Positions 8,469-17,692 of a DNA stretch of 64,000 nt are shown here, piece by piece. A program made the position numbers and the translations under genes. Origin of the DNA: Salinisphaera dokdonensis (GTDB taxonomy: Bacteria > Pseudomonadota > Gammaproteobacteria > Nevskiales > Salinisphaeraceae); NCBI RefSeq assembly GCF_040361215.1, contig NZ_APND01000001.1, positions 620,001 through 684,000 of the forward strand, read 5' to 3'. Below the pieces are notes generated by a model, which was not told the DNA's origin, did no database searches, and worked only from the letters and a program-made list of their open reading frames with translations. Position 1 is the first letter of the stretch, and each line of letters starts with the position of its first letter.

Positions 8469-10457
8469 ATGGCCCAAGTCACAAGCGGCGGCGTGAACAG
8501 TCCGGCCCGCCAGGCCGAAGATTTCGAACAGGTGCTGGAACGCCTGGAAGCCGCCCGTACCTTCGGCAAGGCCATGCAACAGCAACAGCTGATGGCCCGC
8601 GCACAAAAACTGCTGCGCAGCCCGGAAGGTATTGCCCATCTGTATGCATTCGCGCCGAGGTTCGATGCCGGCGGCGTATTCGCGGGCGGCGACTGGGAGA
8701 AGCCCCGGATGCTGCAACCCGCATTGGTGAGCGGCACCCTGCGCGGCGGCGGCATCAACGCCACACTCGAATGCCTGAGTGAGCTGCGCATGCTCGCCAT
8801 TGCCGAAGGGCATAGCGAGCATGCCGGCATGCCGCCGGAAGACGCCCGCCGTTTTCTGCAAAAAATCCTGGCGAGCAATCTCGACCTGCTGTTCCCGGTG
8901 GCCACCGAGGAAACCCGCGAGGCCGACCCGGCGGCTGCAGAACGGGTCAAGAACCTGTTCGATTTCATTCTCGAGCGCCTGGGGACCGCAGCCATCCTCG
9001 ATTCGCTGATCCAGGAAGCCGAGCGCGTCCTGTTGCAGCGTCCGATCATGGTTCAGCGTGTCGAAGCCCTGCTACGGGCCGCGGACCGCGCCACCCACGA
9101 ACTCCCCGACGACGATCCGTCCGTGTCCCGCGCGCGCGAATGGATGCACGCGCTCAACGGGCCGACGCCGCTGTCGCGAGCGGGCACGCGTGACGATTAC
9201 GCCGCGGCGCTCACCAAGCTGGATATCAACGCGCTCGCCGAGGAAGCCCACAACTTCGGGCAGGCGATGGCTCGTACGGGCTTAGTGTCCCCACATCACG
9301 CGGATCTTCTGCGTCATCTGGTGGACAACGCCCCCGAACTGGTTGGGCCTGCGCTGGCTCTCAACGCGGTCGGCAAGGTGAGTCTCGGCGCCCATCAGAC
9401 GCTGATCTCGGATCTGATTCGTTTTGCGATCTGGCGGGAAACTGCCCGCTCGATCTACGGCCTGTCGAAACTGCTCGAACAGGGCATGACGTTCATCCGG
9501 CCCGTGCTGCCCGGCCTGCGCCGCCTGATGGTGCTGGCGATTCATCCCAGCGTGGGTGAACAGCTGCGTGGCGCCAGCGAATGGCAGGATCCGCCGGACG
9601 CCAACGTGCTGCTGCTGGCCGGCACGCTGTCCGTGCTTGGCCAGCCGCGCGGCGTGGACCAGGGCCACAACCCGACCTGTCAGGCAGCGCGCGCGATCAG
9701 TTTGTGGGCCCAGAATGACGTCGGCTACCTGCTGGAGCTGATCGCTTTCGCCGCCCGCGAGAACGAGCTGATCATGCATTTCGAGGGTCAGACCATCCGC
9801 TCGAGCGAGCTGTCGTTCGGGCTGGCGGCAACGCTGCATACGGAACTCGATTCCGTCTCGCTGCTGCTCACGACGCATCTGGACCGTATCTATATGGAGA
9901 TGAGTCGGCAGACGATCGGCCGCGCGGGCGACGGGCATCGCTGGGTCAACCCGGAGCTGCACGGCTGGTGGGTCCATCGTGGTTTCGGCGAACTGCTCGA
10001 CACGGCCACCGGGGGCGTTCACCGCTGCAACGACTTCATCCGCGCATTCTATGCCGCCTATCACCCGCTCTATAACGGCGGGCGTGATCTGGTCTATGCC
10101 CAGCCCTGCGGTATCGCGACCACCGACTACAGCGGTGCGCTGGTCGGCTGGCACGCCATATCGATCCAGCGGGTCGCCTACGACCCCGCCGGTGAGTGGC
10201 GTGTCTACTTCTTCAACCCCAATCGCGACAAGGGCCAGAACTGGGGTCAGGACATCATCACGTCCACCCACAGCCATGGCGAACTCGAGGGCGAGTCATC
10301 ACTGCCCTTCGAGCAGTTCATCGCCCGTGTATATGTCTTTCACTACAAGACGCGGGAGATCGGCGACGCCGGCATCGTGCCCGATGACGCAGTCGCACGA
10401 ATTCGCGCCCTCATTGCGGAGAGCTGGGCCGCTCATCTGCCGTGGAACGACGACTGA
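8469..10457 (+). CDS. Uncharacterised protein with papain-like Cys/His/Asn signature
   Basis: A 662-residue protein I cannot assign to a named family. The start at 8469 is supported by GGAGGG six bases upstream. There is no signal peptide or transmembrane segment, so it is probably cytoplasmic. Residues 1-380 are mostly helical. The C-terminal third carries a pattern like a papain-fold cysteine peptidase: DQGHNPTCQAAR with Gln398 six residues before Cys404 (the papain oxyanion-Gln/Cys spacing), GWHAISIQRV with His562, and WRVYFFNPNRDKGQNWG with Asn583 or Asn585. Spacings are Cys-His 158 and His-Asn 21-23. This is inference from motif order; it could equally be a transglutaminase-like or inactive relative. 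It stands alone and ends at a strong terminator. Confidence 0.85.
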   Translation: MAQVTSGGVNSPARQAEDFEQVLERLEAARTFGKAMQQQQLMARAQKLLRSPEGIAHLYAFAPRFDAGGVFAGGDWEKPRMLQPALVSGTLRGGGINATLECLSELRMLAIAEGHSEHAGMPPEDARRFLQKILASNLDLLFPVATEETREADPAAAERVKNLFDFILERLGTAAILDSLIQEAERVLLQRPIMVQRVEALLRAADRATHELPDDDPSVSRAREWMHALNGPTPLSRAGTRDDYAAALTKLDINALAEEAHNFGQAMARTGLVSPHHADLLRHLVDNAPELVGPALALNAVGKVSLGAHQTLISDLIRFAIWRETARSIYGLSKLLEQGMTFIRPVLPGLRRLMVLAIHPSVGEQLRGASEWQDPPDANVLLLAGTLSVLGQPRGVDQGHNPTCQAARAISLWAQNDVGYLLELIAFAARENELIMHFEGQTIRSSELSFGLAATLHTELDSVSLLLTTHLDRIYMEMSRQTIGRAGDGHRWVNPELHGWWVHRGFGELLDTATGGVHRCNDFIRAFYAAYHPLYNGGRDLVYAQPCGIATTDYSGALVGWHAISIQRVAYDPAGEWRVYFFNPNRDKGQNWGQDIITSTHSHGELEGESSLPFEQFIARVYVFHYKTREIGDAGIVPDDAVARIRALIAESWAAHLPWNDD

Positions 10458-10491
10458 CGGGTAACGGTCGCCTACCGCGAGTGACGCCCAT

Positions 10492-10529
10492 AAAAAAAGG
10501 CCGCGCCGGGAATCCCGGCGCGGCCTTTT
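10492..10529. terminator. Strong bidirectional intrinsic terminator
   Basis: GGCCGCGCCGGG and its exact complement form a 12-bp stem (10499-10510 and 10514-10525) around a 3-nt loop. A runs lie on the left and TTTT on the right. It lies between two convergent genes, the papain-like gene and the ATP-grasp gene, and can end transcription from both. Confidence 0.93.
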
Positions 10530-10551
10530 CGTTTCGGCTTATACGTCCGCG

Positions 10552-11778
<1,227 letters not shown>

Positions 11779-11984
11779 ATTTGCCTCAAAGTCGAATTCC
11801 CATAGACCGTAGCATATACGGGGGTTGGCTGAAGGATCGGGCCGGTCTGATCCGGCGCCGAAACCCGCACAGCGATCATCTCTTGTACGCCGCAGTCGGG
11901 TTGCGCGCAATACCATTCGAGATCGCCAACTCGCGTGGGCTGAACGCGACGCTCACGGCGTCACGAACGGCAGGGAAAAGGCCG

Positions 11985-12920
11985 TTACGGCAAAGGCCAG
12001 AGCCGCGCCGCGCCGCGTACGCCGGACGCGTCGCCATGCTGTGCAGCGACCAGCGGTGTGTCGATCGATTCGGCGAACGCATGCTCCGCCCAGATCTTCG
12101 GCACCTCACTGTAAAGCCAGCGAATTTGCGATAGCCCGCCGCCGACTACAATCACCTCGGGGTCGAGAATGTTCACGATCATGGCCATCGAGCGGGCCAC
12201 TCTCTGCAACCACACCTTGAGTGTGGCCCCCGCGAGGCGCTCGCCCGCTTCGGCGCGTTCGACAATGTCCTGGGCAGGAATGTTGTAACCGCCACGGCGA
12301 ACATGATCCGCGCTCATGCCGGGCCCGGAGAGCCAGGCTTCCAGGCAGCTGTCCAGACCGCACCAGCAGCGCGGCGGCTGGCGCGTCTCGGCCGATGTCG
12401 GCCAGGGCAGGCAGGTGTGGCCCCATTCCCCGGCCAAACCGTTGCGGCCGGTAATCAGCTGATTGTTGATGACCACCCCGCCGCCGACGCCGGTGCCGAG
12501 AATCACGCCGAACACGTTGTCGAAGGCCGCTCCCGCGCCATCACGTGCTTCCGAGAGCGCGAGACAGTCCGCGTCGTTGGCCAGCCGCACGTCACGCGAC
12601 AATGCGGTCGACAGATCGGCGCCCAGGGGCTTGCCGTTCAGACACTGGGAATTGGCATTGCGCAAACGCCCGGTCGATGCAAGTACGCTACCCGGCGTGC
12701 CCACGCCCAGGGGCAGCCCAGCGGTGCCGACTTCAGCTTCCAGGGCATTGACCAGATCGACAATCGCTTCGATCGTCGCCAGATAGCCGCCTTCCGGCGT
12801 GTCGATCCGGCGTTCGGCGCGTACGCCCGCATCGCCGTCGAGCACGATACCGGCAATCTTGGTGCCGCCCAGGTCTACCCCCAGCCGCAGGCCGTGCGCA
12901 TTCTCGACTTGATCGCTCAT
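11985..12920 (-). CDS. ROK family sugar kinase (fructokinase/glucokinase type)
   Basis: A 311-residue cytoplasmic kinase. The N-terminal phosphate loop is LGVDLGGTKIAG. The zinc-binding ROK signature GHTCLPW...CWCGLDSCLE lies in the middle, and the second nucleotide-binding segment is VIVVGGGLSQ. Catalytic aspartate context is NDADCLALSEA. The length and zinc site match the Mak/NagK subset of ROK kinases, which phosphorylate free hexoses such as fructose, glucose or N-acetylglucosamine; the sugar cannot be chosen from sequence alone. A 206-bp gap separates it from the ATP-grasp gene. Confidence 0.92.
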   Translation of the reverse strand: MSDQVENAHGLRLGVDLGGTKIAGIVLDGDAGVRAERRIDTPEGGYLATIEAIVDLVNALEAEVGTAGLPLGVGTPGSVLASTGRLRNANSQCLNGKPLGADLSTALSRDVRLANDADCLALSEARDGAGAAFDNVFGVILGTGVGGGVVINNQLITGRNGLAGEWGHTCLPWPTSAETRQPPRCWCGLDSCLEAWLSGPGMSADHVRRGGYNIPAQDIVERAEAGERLAGATLKVWLQRVARSMAMIVNILDPEVIVVGGGLSQIRWLYSEVPKIWAEHAFAESIDTPLVAAQHGDASGVRGAARLWPLP

Positions 12921-12998
12921 GTCACGCCTCTGTCATAGCTGGGAACCATGCTTGGGAACACGGCGTAGAAAAGAACGCGGACATTCGAGGACAGACTC

Positions 12999-13103
12999 AT
13001 GATTCGCCAGCAACTCCAGTTTATCGGCTATGTTATCGCGACCCGACTGGTCGTGGGCGCTATACCCTTCGGCCGCGTGGACGGCGCCACCCGGGACGCC
13101 TGA
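12999..13103 (+). CDS. Possible 34-aa small protein
   Basis: An ATG at 12999 preceded by GAGGA (12986-12990) at good spacing opens a 34-codon frame ending in TGA at 13101-13103. The product is moderately hydrophobic in the middle (FIGYVIATRLVVGAIPF) and could be a small membrane peptide. It lies between the ROK kinase and the sirtuin, on the opposite strand to both. The ribosome-binding site is the only positive evidence; it may be chance. Confidence 0.25.
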   Translation: MIRQQLQFIGYVIATRLVVGAIPFGRVDGATRDA

Positions 13104-13127
13104 AACGCACCGCCCGCCGCCAGCGGG

Positions 13128-13997
13128 CTACGCGGGCGCGATCGCCGCGTCGAGCAGTGCGCCGCAGTCGTCATCGAGCTTGTGCGTGATCAGCGCGTCT
13201 GCACGGGTACGGCCACGATTGACCGCCATGATCGGCAGTCCGTTTCGCGCGGCCTCGCGCACGAAACGATACCCCGACCACACCATCAGCGACGACCCCA
13301 CCACCAGAACCGCGTCCGAACGGGCCAGCCCTTTCCAGGCACGCGCAACGGTGCGCTGCGGCACTGCGCCGCCGAAGAACACGACATCCGGCTTGAGAAT
13401 TCCGCGACAGACCGGGCAGTCCGGCACCACGAATTGTTCGTAGTCGACATCGCCAAGCTCGATATCGCCATCCGGCCGTATTGCATCGCTGTCGTGCAGC
13501 CAGCCGGCATTCGCGGCGACAAGCATCTCCTGCACGCGGTGGCGTGAAAGACGCGTGCCACAGTCCAGACAGACCACTCGATCAAGGCGACCATGCAGAT
13601 CCACCACGGAACGGTTACCCGCGGCCTGGTGTAGCCCGTCCACGTTCTGGGTCACCAGCAGCGACGTCTGGCCTGCCTTGCCCAGTCGGTAGAGCGCATG
13701 GTGCGCCCGGTTGGGACGAGCGCGCGCCACAGCAGGCCAGCCGGCCATGCTGCGCGCCCAGTAACGCCGGCGCTTGGACAGCTTGCGCACGAAATCCTGA
13801 TGCTGGATGGGCGTAGCGCCCTTCCAGCCGCCGTCACGGTCGCGATAGTCGGGAATGCCGGATAGCGTGCTGATCCCTGCCCCGGTAAGCACGAACACCT
13901 GCCGGTGGCTGTCGATGAAGTCATGCAACGCATCGACGTTACCTGCCCGCGATGGCGCGTCGACCGCATCAGACAAGCCTGCATCGGGCGTCATCAT
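13128..13997 (-). CDS. cobB: Sir2-family NAD-dependent protein deacylase
   Basis: A 289-residue sirtuin. It has GAGISTLSGIPDYR (NAD pocket), TQNVDGLHQAAG, the catalytic histidine in VVDLHGRLDRVVC and a four-cysteine zinc site (CLDCG and CPVC). VGSSLMVWSG and AVNRGRTRAD close the Rossmann fold. Sirtuins remove acyl groups from lysines using NAD+. The insert and spacing look like the SIRT4-type class rather than the E. coli CobB class, so the symbol is provisional. The ATG at 13997 forms an ATGA overlap with the upstream HAD gene, arguing for this start over a GTG at 14006 and for co-translation. Confidence 0.9.
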   Translation of the reverse strand: MMTPDAGLSDAVDAPSRAGNVDALHDFIDSHRQVFVLTGAGISTLSGIPDYRDRDGGWKGATPIQHQDFVRKLSKRRRYWARSMAGWPAVARARPNRAHHALYRLGKAGQTSLLVTQNVDGLHQAAGNRSVVDLHGRLDRVVCLDCGTRLSRHRVQEMLVAANAGWLHDSDAIRPDGDIELGDVDYEQFVVPDCPVCRGILKPDVVFFGGAVPQRTVARAWKGLARSDAVLVVGSSLMVWSGYRFVREAARNGLPIMAVNRGRTRADALITHKLDDDCGALLDAAIAPA

Positions 13998-14641
13998 GGC
14001 CTGCACTCGAAGTCCACGCCGAGCGCGCTCAGATCATTAGCCAGCGTAGCGGCATCGCTGAAATGCAACGCCTGCCAGCCGGCCGCGCGGGCTCCGCGCA
14101 CGTTGATCTCGCGATCGTCGATCAAAAGACAGCCCGCAGGGACGGTATCGAGCACGCGCGCAATATGCTCGAAGCCACGGGCATCGGGCTTCGCGATGCC
14201 CAACTCCTGAGAGGCAAACGTCTGATCGAAATGCCGGAAGAAATCGAACGCTCGCGCCATATAGCGCCAATGCGTGGCGTTGGTATTGCTGTAACAAGCC
14301 ACGCGATTACGTGCCGCGAGCCGCGCCAGCAGGTCGACCGTGTCGGGCTTGACGCCCAGAAGCATGGCCTCCACCTCGGCGATCAACTCACCGAAGGCCA
14401 ACGGCCGCGCGAGTGCGGCGTTGAGCTCGGCATGGAAAGACGCTTCGTCGAGTTCACCCGTCTGGAAACGCTCGGCGGGGGAGTACGGCGTCTCGACAAA
14501 ACGCTCACGCAGCAGGGGCGCAAGCGTCGCTTCGGTCGTCTCGCTACGCCGCGCCAGCGTCGCGAGGGTCACCTCGGCAGGGGCTACATCGACAAGCACG
14601 CCGCCGAGATCGAATACGAGCCAGGATACGGGATCAGTCAT
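13994..14641 (-). CDS. HAD-superfamily hydrolase (YihX-like phosphatase)
   Basis: A 215-residue HAD phosphatase. Motif I is VFDLGGVLVDV, with the second Asp replaced by Gly as in the YihX subgroup; motif II is YSNTNATHW; motif III and IV are in GIAKPDARGF and LIDDREINVRGA. The cap is a helical insertion after motif I. YihX-type enzymes dephosphorylate sugar phosphates such as glucose-1-phosphate; the substrate here is not shown. The start MTDPVSW is chosen because the preceding residues of the longer frame are unlike the family. It is translationally coupled to the downstream sirtuin. Confidence 0.88.
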   Translation of the reverse strand: MTDPVSWLVFDLGGVLVDVAPAEVTLATLARRSETTEATLAPLLRERFVETPYSPAERFQTGELDEASFHAELNAALARPLAFGELIAEVEAMLLGVKPDTVDLLARLAARNRVACYSNTNATHWRYMARAFDFFRHFDQTFASQELGIAKPDARGFEHIARVLDTVPAGCLLIDDREINVRGARAAGWQALHFSDAATLANDLSALGVDFECRP

Positions 14642-14655
14642 AGGGCCTATTTTAC

Positions 14656-15252
14656 GTGGATCGACATGATGCCGATGCGTCACCACAGCCCATTGTCTTG
14701 GTCACGAGAATACGCCGCATATCGAACGCCGCCCTGCTCGGCTTGAGTGCCCTGACACGCGGCTGCGCCACGGTGCGCGAAGCGAGCAGGCCGCTGCTGC
14801 CGGCGGGCAGCACGCGTCGGCTCGACCGCGAACTCGTCGCACCCGAGCGCCGATGGAGCGCGTATTCCCAGCATGGTCATGCCGAGCGACTGGGCGAGAT
14901 CGACGACGCACGATCCCGCTGCGAGCTCAAGGTGCATGGCCCCAAAGCGGCGCCACAGACTATTCATCCGGCGACCTTCACCGTGACGCATGCCGAGCAG
15001 CGGCCGGATCGCACCGCGTCTCGCGAGATCCGTTTCGCCTCACGCGGCTCGATGGCCGCGCCGGCTTTCGAGCGCCGCTACGGGCACGACATCAGTGACA
15101 TATCGCCCGCCGGGGCCGACTCGGTTCATGCATTCACCTGCACGGTTCCACAGGAAGCCGGGCTTGGCCGCTACATGACGCTGACCGAAGCCCGGACCGT
15201 GGTCGGCGACACTCTGTCGCTACGACCGGTATCAACTATCGGCGTCGAGTAG
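14656..15252 (+). CDS. Putative lipoprotein, possibly degenerate
   Basis: A frame with no ATG at its head: GTG at 14656, or TTG at 14698 giving MVTRIRRISNAALLGLSAL. The hydrophobic stretch is followed by TRGCATV, a poor lipobox because Arg sits at -2. The body contains CELKVHGPKAAPQTI and ATFTVTHAEQ, which resembles a little-known family of small exported proteins, from memory. The last 21 bp overlap the convergent acyl-CoA-binding gene. Weak start, weak lipobox and overlap suggest a decaying gene or a mis-set frame. Confidence 0.4.
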   Translation: MDRHDADASPQPIVLVTRIRRISNAALLGLSALTRGCATVREASRPLLPAGSTRRLDRELVAPERRWSAYSQHGHAERLGEIDDARSRCELKVHGPKAAPQTIHPATFTVTHAEQRPDRTASREIRFASRGSMAAPAFERRYGHDISDISPAGADSVHAFTCTVPQEAGLGRYMTLTEARTVVGDTLSLRPVSTIGVE

Positions 15253-15501
15253 CGAATTCACCTTGTTGATATAGCCTTCCATCGCATCGTCGGCGCTCGT
15301 GCCCTTGAGCTTGGACCACGCGTCGTACTTGGCGCGGCCCTTGAAATCGGTCATACCGGGGCGCTTGCCTTCAACATCGCCGGCCGTCGCCTGCTTGAAG
15401 TGCGCATAGAGGCCAAGCAGATCATCGTTGCTCGGGCGCGACGACAGCGTCTCGACATCTTTCTGGGCTTGTTCGAAGCGGGCCTTGAGGTCTTCTGCCA
15501 T
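15232..15501 (-). CDS. Acyl-CoA-binding protein
   Basis: An 89-residue ACBP of four helices. It shows LKARFEQAQKDV, LLGLYAHFKQATAGD, then PGMTDFKGRAKYDAWSKLKG with the conserved Lys, Tyr and Trp that contact acyl-CoA. The length is typical (about 86-90). ACBP buffers long-chain acyl-CoA in the cytoplasm; it is common in eukaryotes and patchy in bacteria. AGGAG lies 6 bp before the ATG at 15501, so this start beats the ATG two codons upstream. It follows folA in the same direction after 39 bp. Confidence 0.95.
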   Translation of the reverse strand: MAEDLKARFEQAQKDVETLSSRPSNDDLLGLYAHFKQATAGDVEGKRPGMTDFKGRAKYDAWSKLKGTSADDAMEGYINKVNSLLDADS

Positions 15502-15540
15502 ATCCATCTCCTGGGAAACGCAGTAATACGAGCGAGCAGT

Positions 15541-16068
15541 TTATGCGTGCCGGCGGCGCCATGTCATGAACCGGTGCGCCGGCGTTGTATCGCTTGCCGC
15601 GACAGGCGCCTCGTCGACCAGGGTCCACTCCGACCAGTCGATCGCCGGGAACCATGTGTCGCCATCGTAGGCGGCCTCGATCCGAGTCAGCTTGAGAGCC
15701 GTCGCCTGTGCCAGTGTCAGCGCATACACCTGGGCACCGCCGATCACCATCAATTCGGTCGCCCCGTCAGCCGCGGCTATACGCTGCGCCGTTTCGATAT
15801 CGGCGACTCGCTCCACACCCTCGTGGGCAAACTCGGCATCCCGGGTCAGCACAAGATTGCGGCGCTTCGGCAACGCCCGGCCAATCGACTCGAAGGTGCG
15901 CCGGCCCATGACGATCGGCTTATTAAGCGTCTGCTGCTTGAACCAGCGCAGATCGCCGGGGATATGCCAGGGCATGCCGCCATCGGCGCCGATCACCCCG
16001 TTCTGATCCATCGCTGCGATCAAGGTGAGGTCGACGCGGGAATGCGAGTCTTCGGGCTCGGCTTGCAA
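15541..16068 (-). CDS. folA: Dihydrofolate reductase
   Basis: A 175-residue enzyme reducing dihydrofolate to tetrahydrofolate with NADPH, needed to recycle the product of thymidylate synthase. It carries LIAAMDQNGVIG, GGMPWHIPGDLRWFKQQT with the catalytic Asp, VMGRRTFESIGRALP and VIGGAQVYA. The start is a TTG at 16068 with GGAG seven bases upstream; the first ATG inside would remove the first beta strand. It is separated from thyA by two signalling genes in the same orientation. Confidence 0.96.
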   Translation of the reverse strand: MQAEPEDSHSRVDLTLIAAMDQNGVIGADGGMPWHIPGDLRWFKQQTLNKPIVMGRRTFESIGRALPKRRNLVLTRDAEFAHEGVERVADIETAQRIAAADGATELMVIGGAQVYALTLAQATALKLTRIEAAYDGDTWFPAIDWSEWTLVDEAPVAASDTTPAHRFMTWRRRHA

Positions 16069-16117
16069 GGTGTGTCTCCGGGCGAAAACGCGGCAGGCTA
16101 CTACAGTCTGGGGCAGC

Positions 16118-17653
16118 TCAGGCTTCGAGGGCGGCCTCGTCCTCGAGGTCGTTCAGCTCGATCACGAACGTGGTACCACTGTCGCTCGTGTCTGCAATCG
16201 TGAGTTCGCCGCCGTGACGACGGCAGATACGCCGGCATAGCGACAGCCCAATGCCCGTGCCGTGATCAGTCGCCTCCCGATTTCGGAACGGCTGAAACGC
16301 CAGTTCCGGAGACGGGATACCGCGAGCATTGTCTTCGTAGTCAATCACGACACCGCTGGCCGCATCTGCGCTCGCAGCGGCCGCTATACGAATGCGCGGC
16401 GGAACATCACGGCGGCGATAGCGAATGCTGTTGTCGATCAGGTTCTGAAACAGGGCACGCAGCTGCGCGGCATCGCCGGTGATTGTGCCGGGAGAAGTGA
16501 TCTCGAAGGTGGCGCCGTGCTCCTCGATCAACACCGCGAGATCGGCGCGCACCTCGTCGATAAGCCCATCGATCTGCAGGCGTTCGATCTCGACGCTGCC
16601 GGTATCGATTCGCGCCAGCCGAAGCATGCCGCCAATCATGCCCTGCATGCGGTCGGCGGCGCTCTGAAGACTTTCCAGCTGACGCCGGCCCTGGTCTGTA
16701 AGCCGCGGCGCCTCGGCAGCCTGCAGCTGTCGGGCGTTGTGTTGCATCTTGCGCAGCGGCTCACGCAGGTCGTGGGCGGCCGCGAGAACGCCCGCTCGAT
16801 CACTGGCCCGGTCCAGCGGTGTGCGCTGGCTCGAATTGGCAGAAGGCTCGACGTTGGCGGTCGCAAGTTCGGCAGACTCCACCAGCAACGTGAAACCGTT
16901 CAGCCGCCCCTCGGACTGGCGCAATGGCAACAGGCGCGCAGTACGCTTCGCGGCATCGCTTGGCCCCTTCGGGGCCACATTCAGGCTGATGGGACGCCGC
17001 GAACGCACGGCGCGGTGTAGCACGACCGACCAACTGGCCGCATCGCGCAGCTCTATGCATACATCGATACTGCGTCCCAGCGTGTCTTCCACGTCGCAAC
17101 CCAGCCAATGGGCCGCGCCTTCGCCCATGCCGGTTACACGACCGCCGAGATCGATACCAACCCAGGCCGGATCGTCGCTGGCCCGGGTCAGATTCAGTCG
17201 ATGCGCCGCGGCCAGATTCTCGCTGGCAGCGACGCTATCCACCGCTCTTCGCGGGCCCGAGGCACGGATCAGCACGATGAAGCCGGCAATATCCTCGGCA
17301 CCATCCAAGCGCGGAGATAGATCCAGCGCACAAACGCGCCGCTGCCCAGTGCGAGTCATCAATGCGGCCTCGAGACGACCGCGCCCCTGTGCGCTGGCCT
17401 CAAACAGCGCTCGCGGTAGCTCCGCTTCGAAGCGACGCTCTTCCGGCAGCAGGGTCTCCAGCCGCTGGCCCTGAACCTGCGAGGCGATATGCCCCAACAG
17501 CGCTTCTGCGCTGGCGTGCCATTCCTCGATCACCCCGTTGGGGTCCAACAGACATATCGCGGCATCCGGCATCTGCTCGAGCAATAGCGAAAACGCAGCC
17601 GCCCCGAGTGACTGTGCGCGCGTTTCCGAGTCGTCGCGGAACATCGTGCTCAC
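16118..17653 (-). CDS. Soluble PAS-domain sensor histidine kinase
   Basis: A 511-residue kinase without transmembrane segments. A PAS domain occupies about residues 20-130 (MPDAAICLLDPNGVIEEW), with a second PAS-like region about 160-260. The dimerisation/phospho-acceptor box is AAHDLREPLRKMQ, with His294. The ATPase domain has FQNLIDNSIRYRR (N box), EDNARGIPSP and GTGIGLSLCRRI (G boxes). The start is GTG at 17653 or ATG at 17644. It begins 39 bp after the REC-GGDEF-EAL gene in the same direction and is the obvious candidate to phosphorylate that receiver. A cytoplasmic, perhaps redox or small-molecule, signal is implied by the lack of a membrane anchor. Confidence 0.93.
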   Translation of the reverse strand: MSTMFRDDSETRAQSLGAAAFSLLLEQMPDAAICLLDPNGVIEEWHASAEALLGHIASQVQGQRLETLLPEERRFEAELPRALFEASAQGRGRLEAALMTRTGQRRVCALDLSPRLDGAEDIAGFIVLIRASGPRRAVDSVAASENLAAAHRLNLTRASDDPAWVGIDLGGRVTGMGEGAAHWLGCDVEDTLGRSIDVCIELRDAASWSVVLHRAVRSRRPISLNVAPKGPSDAAKRTARLLPLRQSEGRLNGFTLLVESAELATANVEPSANSSQRTPLDRASDRAGVLAAAHDLREPLRKMQHNARQLQAAEAPRLTDQGRRQLESLQSAADRMQGMIGGMLRLARIDTGSVEIERLQIDGLIDEVRADLAVLIEEHGATFEITSPGTITGDAAQLRALFQNLIDNSIRYRRRDVPPRIRIAAAASADAASGVVIDYEDNARGIPSPELAFQPFRNREATDHGTGIGLSLCRRICRRHGGELTIADTSDSGTTFVIELNDLEDEAALEA

Positions 17654-17692
17654 GCTGCGTATCCCCTGCCGTTCAACTGAATGCGACTGCGC

